From Alentia gelatinosa (taxonomy: Eukaryota; Annelida; Polychaeta; Phyllodocida; Polynoidae): a stretch of 64,000 bases of DNA. Where the stretch lies: positions 135,913,118 through 135,977,117 of the forward strand of contig OX465579.1 in assembly GCA_950022655.1 (NCBI GenBank). Direction: 5' to 3'. Shown here piece by piece: positions 1 to 9,892 of this stretch (position 1 is the first letter of the stretch; the number at the start of each line of letters is the position of its first letter). The translations under genes were made by a program, and so were the position numbers. The notes under the pieces are model-generated. The model had not been told where the DNA came from and made no database searches. It was given only the letters and a program-made list of their open reading frames with translations.

Positions 1-34
1 TATCAAAGGGCATCAATGGGTTCTTGCTATTTTC

Positions 35-66
35 TCTCTATCTCTCTATCTCTCTCTCCCCTCTCT
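35..66. repeat. CT-rich simple repeat
   Basis: Short run of TCTC/TATC units immediately downstream (on the minus strand) of the Ly6-like exon. Ordinary low-complexity intronic sequence. Confidence 0.7.
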
Positions 67-177
67 GACTGACGTATTACGTCAGTTTACATGTCTTTTT
101 CGTTTTGGAAATGGTTCGACTGACACAAATCTCTTCAAGATAGACAAATTATCCACCTTGTCTGGAGGTGAACTTAC

Positions 178-401
178 CTTACAATACGTATGCTCTGGAC
201 CACAGAGCCTCAGACTGACGTGGGTCACATTGTTCCTACAGGGGGAGTTGAGAGGGTCGTAGGTTGTACGATAATACTCCCGGCACTCGTAACAGCGTAG
301 TAGCTTCTTATTGGTGGTGACGCCCAGAGCCGCCAGTTCCCTCAGCAAAAGAGAATGGTTCTGGGTCGATGCTGCGGGATCGCTCTGTGCCCTCACGCCA
401 C
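178..401 (-). CDS. Internal exon with a probable Ly6/uPAR-type cysteine-rich domain (partial gene)
   Basis: An internal coding exon of 224 nt. The 3' splice site is a pyrimidine tract ending CACCCAG just before 401, and the 5' splice site is AAG|GTAAGTT at 178/177. The exon begins in phase 1 and ends in phase 0. It encodes a 30-residue linker followed by a block with the spacing C-x2-C-x17-C-x11-C-x6-C, opening with LRCYEC and closing with TYCK. That opening is typical of three-finger LU (Ly6/uPAR) domains of secreted or GPI-anchored animal proteins, which may act as ion-channel or receptor modulators. One N-glycosylation sequon (NVT) lies between the third and fourth cysteines. The signal-peptide exon should lie at higher coordinates but I could not find it, and the C-terminal exons are off the left edge. 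The splice signals are strong; the family call rests on cysteine pattern only. Confidence 0.55.
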
Positions 402-447
402 CTGGGTGTGCAGGAAAGAAATACACTTTGAACATCTTGAATTCCAT

Positions 448-1479
448 ACAAGATTACTTGGCTACCCTGAATTTACACAACAATATATTTCATCCATATA
501 AGTTAGTATGTACATAGGCCTATATATCTGATATTTTATCTTCTGATCTGAAACTGATCTTTTTAAGGCATTTTATCGAACATGGTCCCCTGCCCAGATA
601 CATTGCAGTAGTAGTTAGCAGCAGTAGCATAGAAGTTCCTAATTCCATCTCAGACCCTTATGGTTTGTAAAAGGTTCAAGACCAACCACTGGCCAAGCGT
701 CTAGGAAATACGACCCGCTGATAGGGGTGCAGTATAAATAAAGGTCGGGCTCACTGATACGTAGTAAATGAGCTTTTGAGAAGTGAATAAAATGGCGTTT
801 TTTGGTGTGTTTTAATCTATATAATATTAAAAAGAATAATATTGACTGAGCGGTAGGGAGGTCATTCTTGGCATTTTGTAGCATGAATACGTCCCTCTAC
901 CTCTGGTCAGGAGGGCCACTAATCAACCACATTTGAAATCTCTCATTGTGTTAATGGCAACTGTGCCTCGTGTCTGTCTCTTTAATCTGTGACCGCCCGT
1001 GACATCACCACATCTATACACAAGTAGCCTCAATACATCTTCCCTCTTTTGTATGAGTTTGAGCAAATGAGAATGGTAAACATATTGAGCATATGACAAA
1101 TGAGGAATAAATACAACGGCAATATATGAGGCAGTTACAGACTTATGACTAGGTAATACAACCTTAAAATATGAAGCAGTTTTGACTAGTTAGTTTGTTT
1201 GCTAGAGATCTAGTCTTTGGACACGCTTTCTTCCCCGTCCTGATCTACAGGGGTATTCCCTTAAGAGAGATGTCCTAAAAGCGGGATTTTACTGTACCTT
1301 TCATATGAATTATCACATAGTCTACTGATGTTGATATCAATAACACAATCTCAATAAAGTGTGAGTGATAGTCAACCAGTCAAGATAATCATTGTTATTC
1401 CAGTAAAAGAGGTCAGCCACAAGGATTTCCCACAGGCCTGCATTCTCCTTCTATAATCAATATACAATGGGTTTTTAGT
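448..1479. other. No gene recognised
   Basis: AT-rich non-coding sequence. Short open frames here lack splice sites, conserved motifs or coding bias. It probably belongs to an intron of the minus-strand Ly6-like gene or to intergenic DNA. Confidence 0.5.
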
Positions 1480-2160
1480 CTGTGACACTCTATATTCTAA
1501 GCATGCAGTACATTGCACCTCATGCGAACCTCGTCTGCCTTTCAAGATCCATATGGCCTACATGTAATCTCTCTAGCATCTCACTCCTCATTGAGCTGGG
1601 TATTACTATTCTCCCACTTTGCATCACAATACTATTTACAGTTCATCTTTGTATGAGCTAGATGACAGACACTGAACATTGCTCCTCTCATTTGCTCTTC
1701 ACTGCACACAGGACATCATCATTTACTGTCTCCCTTATGATCTCATCAAGCTCTTCACTGGAAGCATGTACCAATTCATAAACCATATTTACCTGTGCTT
1801 CAACCTCTTTTTGGATTCCTCTTGTCTCCTTCATCACCACAACTCACAGCAGACCTAGACAGGGTGTCAGCTAGCAACTTTACCGGAGTCCACTCTAGCT
1901 TTACACCATACCTTTGTAACTTAAACATCAAATGTTGAATTCATAGTGACATTTCATTTAATGGTTTCTGAGGTATGGGGATCAAGGGCTTATGATCTGT
2001 TCTAACTTAATCTCTGGCATAGTGTATATTAAGTGATGAAACTTTGTATAACCAAATACCAAACCTAATCACTCTTTTTCGATTTGAGCATATCTTCGTT
2101 CAGTTTCTGTCAGTGACCTTGCCACATAAGCCACTGATTTCCATATATCCTTGTTTGAGA
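1480..2160 (-). pseudogene. Decayed Ty3/gypsy pol fragment (RNase H and integrase zinc-finger region)
   Basis: Conceptual translation of the minus strand gives, in broken frames, a gypsy-type RNase H segment (VAYVARSLTETERRYAQIEK near 2100). Next come the end of RNase H with the TLSRS-type motif (about 1850) and an integrase N-terminal zinc-binding stretch with the RIVIPSSMRSEMLERLHVGH pattern (about 1570). The order is correct for an LTR-retrotransposon pol read right to left. Many stops and frameshifts interrupt it, and no LTRs were found nearby. The RNase H stretch resembles that of the element at 14.07-19.1 kb but is clearly a different, older lineage. It is non-functional. Confidence 0.75.
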
Positions 2161-2948
2161 TAAAACTGTGCTGACTTACGTAGATAACTGTGCAGGTCCA
2201 GAGTCTCTGGGTTACCACAAAAACCTTAACACTGGTTTTGATGTGAGGGCCTAAGAAATACCTCTCCCTCTACCCCCATTCCCATTCCACCCTATTCTAT
2301 TTAAAAACTTTCTGATGTTGCAGGTCTGGTTTGATAGATGGGGTAGGAACTTCCCTATGTAGTTCGCATAGCCTTGCACTCTTTGCACTCCGATGTTATC
2401 AAGTTTAAGATGACCTCCATTTTCTCTTCTGAAGGGCCAGTCCCTTCTCTGATGAAAGATATATCTGTCCCCTTGATGTCACACTTTGACGAGTTCCTTA
2501 ACAAGTTATACCTATCAATCCTTTGTTTCACGTCGCAATAAATGCATCAGAAAACTGGAGGCTTTACCCATAATGCACCAAAGAAATGGAGGGCGTTACC
2601 TGGCCTATCATGCGAGTAAGCACATAGGTCACTCTTCCAGGCTACATTTTCCTTGTCACCAATTTTAAGTGTCTAATAATTTGGAATTGTTTCTGATATG
2701 TAACACTCACCAGTAGTACCGACTCCGCACGCTTTGATAGTTGAGCGCAGGTGAGCATTTTTTGGTGCATCGCGATATCGTATCTCCTGGTTGCTGATCG
2801 GGATCTGTTGGGTTTAAGGCTGGTACCTGGCTAGAGGGCGCGCTGAAACCGCTCTTTAACTCGCCACACAGTCGCAGGACATTGCTATAATCATCATTGG
2901 TTACTGATTTTCCAATCTTTCATCTAAATTATCTGAACGGAAAAGAAC
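2161..2948. other. No gene recognised; possibly more degraded gypsy sequence
   Basis: Lies upstream (minus-strand sense) of the decayed pol fragment and may hold further reverse-transcriptase remnants, but nothing is alignable by eye. The 60-residue open frame at 2486-2668 has no recognisable motif. Confidence 0.4.
2941..2944 (-). terminator. RNA polymerase III terminator of tRNA-Ser
   Basis: Four T residues on the minus strand, five nucleotides past the tRNA 3' end, the minimal Pol III stop signal. Confidence 0.7.
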
Positions 2949-3030
2949 CGACGAGGATGGGATTCGAACCCACGCGGGCAGAGCCCAATGGATTAGCAGT
3001 CCATCGCCTTAACCACTCGGCCACCTCGTC
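2949..3030 (-). tRNA. tRNA-Ser (anticodon GCT)
   Basis: An 82-nt serine tRNA on the minus strand. The acceptor stem pairs GACGAGG with CCTCGTC and is followed by discriminator G. The D-arm contains TGGCCGAGTGG (A box) and the T-arm contains GGTTCGAATCC (B box). The anticodon loop CTGCTAA gives anticodon GCT, decoding AGC/AGU, and the long variable arm is typical of class II tRNA-Ser. There is no intron. A T-run (AAAA on the plus strand at 2941-2944) just downstream is a Pol III terminator. All stems pair, so it looks functional rather than a SINE relic. Confidence 0.97.
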
Positions 3031-4300
3031 AGGCGATTAGTTCTTCACGGTTTTGATATCAAATCTAAATATATATTAAGTTTCACAAATGGGTATGTCT
3101 GATTGAATTTACGTTAGAGTGTGTCCTCTTTTATATGTAGAAGGATCTGGGAAATGTTGGTGGGTACTGCGTTATGACTATATGGACATGCTAACCATGA
3201 TATATGAACTAGTTTAATCGAGGTTACATGCTCTAGGTCGATCTCCAAGCAGGCTGCAATGTAGTGATAGTTTTCTTGACACACGCAATGTCAATATAGC
3301 CTAACGTTTGTAAGGTTCATTGACACCATTAGTTAAGTGGATGGTACATCTGGATTACTCATATATATGTGTATGATATCGTCATCATTGATGTGTTATT
3401 GTCATATGCGTATGCCCTACGCTTCATAGCCTAATGCTATTCTAAATTGTGGAATCTCAAATGAATTCATATAAGTATGCTGTTCTTATCTGTGGTTGCT
3501 TACTAGATGGTTATATGAAGTAGTTTAAACTCCAAAATTCGGATTTGTATTGTATACATTGACAACTGTTCCTTTCATTGACAACTGTTTCTGATTGTAA
3601 AACTATCAAGAATCCCATCGTTATTATGACAACTGTATAAAGTGACTTATCTACTTTTTTTATGAACCTCATATCAGTTAGAAACCATGAAAAATAACTT
3701 GACAAATGCAACCAGATAGCTGAAACGTTGTAAAACTGCTGGTAAAGAAAGACCAACCGTACAACCAATTTGGGGAAGTTGTTGAGTTGTACTTCTATTT
3801 CAACTCTTGAAATTTGCTGTAAAGAAAGAAAAAAAGAAAAATCATACATGACCATGAGGTTACGAACAAATCCTGCGCGTATATTTTCAAGTGATTTTCT
3901 TTTAAGAACCTGTATGTGCGGTCATGATACAAGATATGTAATAGACTCATAAATAACCATGCATGACAATCGAGAGAGAGGGAAGCAAATACTTTTGCCA
4001 CCAACACTTCATTTTGTTATATTAGTTTAAATTAGTTTGAATTAGAATTAAATATTTGATCAATGTATTTTAATCGTTGCATTCTTTAATATCTTTAAAG
4101 TTCTTGCTTCTAACGACCCTGCCTATTGATATTGGAGGTGTAGTTGAGCTACGGTCGGCAGTCAAACTCCTAGCGGTCTCTAATCGGCACCATGTTCTCC
4201 TCATGGTCACGCATGAGGCAAGAACAATCAGAGAACGGGTGGAGATTGGATGAAGATTGTTTGGAGACCAACAATCGTTCACACTCTAGGTGTGAAAGCT
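3031..4300. other. No gene recognised
   Basis: AT-rich non-coding sequence. Open frames on both strands near 3500-4000 are low-complexity and lack splice context. A block at about 4086-4290 is less AT-rich and adjoins the LINE fragment, so it may be part of an older insertion. Confidence 0.5.
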
Positions 4301-4309
4301 GTGTGTTTC

Positions 4310-4769
4310 TAGCCGTACTAACTTCCTCGACGTCACAAAAGCCTACGACAAAGCATGGAACGAAGCAATAATGTACACATTGAGTAAAAGAGGAATTGAA
4401 GGCAGTACATGGACCATAATAGACAAACTCAACCAGGTACTTACAGCAACAATTAACACCAAACACAGAAAAACAAGAATGATCCAAATAAAAGACAACA
4501 TAAGGCAAGGAGGAGTACTCGCAGTCACCCAGTACTCCACACTAATGGATGAAATAAACCAAACAATAGAAGACCTCCACCCAGAATTCAAACACAAACA
4601 AACCGAACCCAAATGCCTATTATGGGTTGACGATGTAGCCATAATAACCAACAACCTAACACAACACCAACATATGCTAAATATCACAAATGAAATAGCA
4701 AACAGGTACCGCATAAAATTCGGAGAAGAAAAATCAAAGACTATCATAATAGGCCAAGGCCCCAAGTAA
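4310..4769 (+). pseudogene. Non-LTR retrotransposon (LINE) reverse-transcriptase fragment
   Basis: The reading frame shows reverse-transcriptase palm motifs in order: FLDVTKAYDKAW (motif A region), RQGGVL followed by an LMDEIN helix (motif B region), and LLWVDDVAI (catalytic motif C, the xxDD box), then the motif D region ending in KSKTIIIGQG. This is a LINE rather than an LTR or group II enzyme. The frame closes with TAA at 4767-4769, and the upstream palm, endonuclease and downstream thumb are missing. The coding strand is strikingly rich in A and C and poor in T. The following 200 nt continue that composition without an open frame, so they are probably decayed 3' sequence. It is dead. Confidence 0.82.
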
Positions 4770-5032
4770 TACACCCTACAAACAAAACTAAAATCTACAT
4801 AAACCAGATCTTCTCAAACGATATCCAAACCCTCAAACAAATAGCCTCAATAACCAATAGAATAGAAGAAAACCTAAAGACCCCAAACAATACCCAAAGC
4901 AATCAGAACACAACAATCAAAACCCACCGAACCCACCAAACCCAACTAGCACAGCTCACAAGCACAAACAAAACTTGTTTGAGCGACCCGGAAAACTGGG
5001 AAGGTGCACGAGGGAGCGCTTAGCTCCACTCT
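4770..5032 (+). other. A/C-rich decayed LINE 3' region
   Basis: Continues the strand-asymmetric composition of the reverse-transcriptase fragment up to about 4975 and ends next to the GATA/GATG microsatellite. A microsatellite tail is common at LINE 3' ends, but continuity is inferred. Confidence 0.4.
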
Positions 5033-5034
5033 CA

Positions 5035-5179
5035 CGATAGATAGATAGATATATAGATAGATATATAGATAGATAGATAGATAGATGGATGGATGGATGG
5101 ATGGATGGATGGATGGATGGATGGATGGATGGATGGATGGATGGATGGATGGATGGATGGATGGATGGATGGATGGATG

Positions 5180-5221
<42 letters not shown>
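5035..5221. repeat. Compound (GATA)n(GATG)n(GATA)n microsatellite
   Basis: About 187 bp of uninterrupted tetranucleotides. GATA units flank a central block of about 25 GATG units (about 5082-5181), with a few TATA interruptions on the left. The long open frames here (SIHP/SIYL repeats) are translation artefacts of the repeat. Confidence 0.97.
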
Positions 5222-5520
5222 CCTGCAGAAACTTGCTCCGACATTGTTAGGCAGGAGGGGCATATTTTCGAGTTTGTAAGTAAGTAACTATTCACAGATT
5301 AAATGCCTGGTCTGTTTTCCTTTTTTATACACCTTGAAATATCTTACATTTACACAATTTACCTTTAATCTCCATTCAGATTTGAATTTGGACATATAAC
5401 AGTAGTCTGTACATGATTATACTACATGATTAAACTATATGATGGAGCAGAAGTCAGTAAGTATGAGAACAATGTGCATAGATGCATTATAAAGGTTATT
5501 GATGCTTGGGCACTTCAATG

Positions 5521-6260
5521 CAGGTGTTACTTTTAAACGCCACCTAACGGTGCGTTGGTTAGTTAGGCCTTCACTTTGACAAACACGGCCGAGTTTGGCC
5601 CCATGCGTATAGAGAGATACACAGCCTAAAGTGTGAATGGTGGGTGGGATCGCAGGAGTGTTGTTTTTTGACAGATTGATTTGCTGGAACAAACCAGGGT
5701 ATTGTATTTACAAGTTTTGGCTGTCTAAACTTCAGAGTTGATAATTGTTTAGGGGTTCCCTTGGAAAAAGGTAGGTACAGTAGAACCCCGCGTAAGCGGT
5801 AACCCTCCGTTCCGAGCCAAAGTGCCCGCTTACGCGGGGTGGCCGCTTACACGGGGTTGAAATAAACATCTAATAGAAGATACCCTTCCGTACAAAGGTG
5901 TCCGTTAACGCCGGGTTTCCGCTTACACGGGATGTCCGTAAGGCGGGGTTCTACTGTATATGATATCTAGGCCTGACAATATATTATCATTTGTCTAGTT
6001 TCTGTGTTCTTTTGTTATCTAAGATATATCTTAGGTATTATTGAGGTGATATGCATGTATGGCACATTAAACTGTAGCTGGAATACCATAGCATATGATG
6101 CAATCAATGGACTTTATCTGGAAATAATATACACGAGTATTATAAAAGTTTTACGCTCATAAATTCAGTCATCCAATGCTAAATGATAGGTTACCAGGGG
6201 AAGGCATTGAGTAACCAAGTAGATAGGATGCGAATCCAGCCTGTAGAAAAAGGTCTATTC
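5521..6260 (+). repeat. Dispersed repeat family R1, copy 1
   Basis: About 740 bp that aligns in the same orientation with 47934-48600. Shared landmarks are CCTAAAGTGTGAAT, GCAGGAGTGTT, AGTTGATAATTGTTT, CTAGGCCTG, TATTATTGAGGT and AATCCAATGCTAAA. The copy is interrupted by a pogo-like MITE at 5776-5958 that is absent from the other copy. It has no coding capacity and its class is unknown. Confidence 0.85.
5776..5958. mobile_element. pogo/Tigger-like MITE with TA target duplication
   Basis: A 183-bp element bounded by TA and inverted termini CAGTAGAACCCCGC / GCGGGGTTCTACTG, with internal subrepeats on the theme CCGCTTACRCGGG. The termini match the general CAGTAGAACC style of Tc1/mariner-superfamily pogo/Tigger elements, which insert at TA. 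There is no coding sequence, so it needs a transposase in trans. The paralogous site near 48.2 kb lacks the insertion. Confidence 0.9.
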
Positions 6261-9000
6261 ATGGTGTTATCATCACTTACATGCGATCATTCTACAATAG
6301 CTATGTTTATGTAAGCAAGACATTTCGTGATCATAACTGAAATATATTTCCAGCATACCAGAAGTTGAAAATTTCATTCACATGTGACTTTGCACGCTAC
6401 ACACCCTAAACAAACAAGCTGCTATCTAATAATCGGTAAGTAACTTAGGTAATAGTACTGAATCAATTAAAATAACAAAATAACTGCGCACATCTGTTAG
6501 GATACTGGACAATCAACCCAACCAACCCAGGATAGTGATGGGTCTGAACAGCAATCATAACAATGTCACCTGCGACTTTCTTGAATAATAGATGGAACAT
6601 AAACAGAGATGCTGTGACTGTTGTAAAGAGGAAAAATCCCATAGTTAACGCGAAACACAGCCATCCACTCAGAACGACTCAGGTAGTTGCCGTTACCATC
6701 ACGCCTATCCAATCACCAAGCAACTGCCCGCGTTCTTCTCTCCCAGCGTATGCTCACCGCTGTTTGTGCATGTTAACGGAATAGCGTAGTATGGTATTAG
6801 AGTAATTATCATTAGGATTACATGTTGGTCGAGCTTATCACCTACGCGTCCAGTACGTAAATATGGGTTATGTGGGGCATGGTTAAGGATTGATTAAGGT
6901 AAACAAAGTCCGGATCGGTGGTCAGCTTCGACATGTGGGGTGTTACAGAAGCATGATCGATGTGTTATGATATAATCCCGACTACTGATAATTGGATCCT
7001 GATCGGGAGATATTCTATAACATGGGAATATGCTTATCAACCTTCTTGAAATTTATATGAAATTTCTACACAAGGCCAGGCTGGCAATGTATGAAGGGCG
7101 GCATTGATCCGCCTAAAACGAGCCATTGTTTCTAAAACTGATGTCACAACAGCTTGGGGCGTCACATAAAAAAAAACAACCTTTACCTCAGTCGTTACTG
7201 CAAATGAAATCATCACTAGCAGATCTCCTTTTAAAGGAAGTTTCATTTAAGTCTTAATACAAATGCCAGAGAGTTGCTTTACTCATTCGAAGCAACCTCC
7301 AGTGGACGCAATTTATAGGCTGTAGTCTCTATGTATGCTAATTTGTTATATATTTAACCTCATTTTCCATATTGCTCTACATACAAATCGGGAGGAGTTG
7401 TTCAAAACACTGGGCTCTCTGAGCGAAAACAATATTCACTAATCTTTCCGCTTTCCGCTCCCCCACCTGACAACAAATTACGGGAGAAGCATGCGCTTCA
7501 ACACATCTACTGATAGAATGGGCCTAATTTATATAACCCATCATAGATTTAAATATATTCAATTCTTAAATGGGAGCTTTGTCAATAACATATTTGAGAA
7601 TCTAACATTTGAGAATTGATTATCTATATATTGAGCAAATCATATTAAGAGCAACTCACCTGCAAGGAGAATGGTCAGATAAAGTGTGGCACACAAATAA
7701 ATATGCAGATCCTGTGGGATGCACTTGCTCAGAGAATAGTCCATGGTTGATTGATATCCAGTGTCCATTCGCAAATGAGAAAGCCCTTGGTATTTGAGAA
7801 GTAAATAGTAAGTGTACCAAACCTCAAGTGTACCAAGATGTTCAGAGGGAATTCTGTCTGCTGCCCACCATATCAAAGACAATTGGTTGGATGCCTAAGT
7901 GTAAGGCATATCTTGTAGCCTTAATGTTAACATTTGTATATGCGCACATGGCAATCCTCGGTTTATTCGGTCTATGCACATGAGTACTGCATCACGCCAT
8001 TCTCGTACTGTAAGATTCTTGATTTATAAGCCAATTCACAGGGTATAGGATAACAGTTGCATTCATCCGAGGATCATTGTCATCTTCATTCGGGTATATA
8101 AGCTATCATATCCACATATCATTTTCTCTTAACAACAGATAATCATGAGCTTCATCTCTGTCCTATTTCATATTAGACAACGACCATTCCTACTCTTCTA
8201 TGTCTTTCGGATTCTGGAGGAAATGGTGTTTGGCTACCTGTAATAGAGCATAGACAATACAGAAAAGGATGAGAATCAAATAAAGTGTCCATCGAACTAA
8301 TATATGTGGGATCTTTGTCCTATAAGTAATTATTTACGCATGTGCCAGTGTTCAAATTACTGAGATTTCTCCAGTTGATTTTAGCAGACACGAAAAAAAT
8401 GTTATTGGATAATATATGTAATATGTTAAATGTGATTTCTTACCTGGTTGTATGTGTGGTGCCGACACCATGGTACACAGAAATGCTGGTTGAAATTAAT
8501 CTACCCCGAGATGCCGTGATTCGAAACGAGGCGGGGCTGTATGCGCGTCTCGCTAGGTGGCGTCATCGATCGCCGATCAGACATTATTGATCACGTGGTC
8601 ACCGGCTTTGGTTCATGATTATACCCCTGCCCGAAACCAGCAGTTCATAGCTACAAGTCTCACGCATAGACTTTGCCAGACTATGTCTCTATTACTGGTC
8701 ATAATTCAAACTAGCTCATCATTCCTATAACCCCTCTAAATCCCTCATTCTAACCGAACGACTTCTTCAACAGCGGAACACCAGGACGACGTCAGATCTA
8801 CCCAACCCTACTGCACCCCCGCCCCCATCACCACTACCACGACGACCATCCGCCCTCGGCTTTCCATAATCGCTATTGACTGATTTGGTATCCATGGTTA
8901 CAATGTCAACATTCCTCGTTCTGGCTGACTGCACCCCAGGTAATGGCTGCGACCAGAATTGTGCAGGAGGTGCTTGCAGTCCAATACGTGACGGTTGGTG
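6261..9000. other. No gene recognised
   Basis: Non-coding sequence without conserved motifs. Open frames of 60-90 codons at 6563, 7609 and 8342 show no family signature and no convincing splice environment. Confidence 0.5.
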
Positions 9001-9019
9001 TAACACAGTACTTATATAG

Positions 9020-9158
9020 AACGTCCTGACCATGCTGTACAAGTCACAGAACGAGATGCTAATTTACGGTTTGTACGGACCGAGGGGTTTACGCCGAGTT
9101 CCTACAAACGGTAAATTATCATCGAGTTCTGTGATTTGTACAAGCATGGTTGGACGTT
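9020..9158. repeat. Foldback (hairpin) element
   Basis: A long imperfect inverted repeat. The left arm contains GTACAAGTCACAGAAC and AATTTACGGTTTGTA; the right arm contains their complements TACAAACGGTAAATT and GTTCTGTGATTTGTAC. Similarity may extend to about 9001 and 9172. It is probably a MITE; no target duplication could be fixed. Confidence 0.75.
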
Positions 9159-9887
9159 ATATATTTACTATGTACCCGAAATTTAAAAAAAAAACCAATT
9201 TAATTTTGCTTAACAACCAAAATTTTAATAAATGTGTAGGTGTAGGTAGTCCGTATTTTCGATTACGGACCACTGGTCCATACAGTATTTTTTACATCAT
9301 ATGCTGAAAGGGTGCGTATTTACAGTATATATGGCATGGGTATATAGTAAATGCCAGGAGTGGTTAATGTAGAGTTCGCCACGAACCGAAGTCGTCCCGT
9401 AATTTAGGTAAGAACTCGCCCCGTATTTGAGTGGCTGCACAGTAATTTAGCATTATACTTCGAATATATGTTTCCTTGAGCAGTCAAAATTAACATCTTT
9501 TAAGTGCTAAAGCAACATGCAAGAGAACTACAAAGGAACTGATACCCTTGATTTGCAATACAAACCTCAAATAAGCAGTTGCATGGTGATGGTTTTGATG
9601 CAGAGAAAGCTACACGGGGCGTGTTCGTTTCTTAGGGAGTAAATCCCTGGGCGACTTGGTTTCAGGGCGAGTTCTCTTGTATTATTATAAGTCAGGTTTA
9701 TGATAAAGTCTGACAGAGAGGGGAAAAAAGAAATAGATATATAGATGGCCGTAGGTGCGATATAGATGAAGGAACAGAAGGAGATGAGGAATGTACCTGT
9801 TAGGGCGTACGCTACATATTAGTTATCATCACATATACACATGTAGAATTGTATTTGCATGTCTACATCAGAGCGTGTATGAGATCT

Positions 9888-9892
9888 CGTGG
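9888..9892. other. 5-bp target-site duplication CGTGG (left)
   Basis: Identical to 11000-11004 and directly abuts the terminus of the minisatellite-bearing transposon. Confidence 0.8.

Noticed and set aside
2949..3030. tRNA-Ser as head of a SINE
   Set aside because: The tRNA is structurally intact with a Pol III terminator directly downstream and no tRNA-unrelated body or tail.
4343..4774. A 143-codon minus-strand frame opposite the LINE fragment
   Set aside because: Reverse-strand shadow; only the plus-strand frame contains reverse-transcriptase motifs.
4946..5295. Frames with SIHP and SIYL repeats
   Set aside because: Translation of the GATA/GATG microsatellite.
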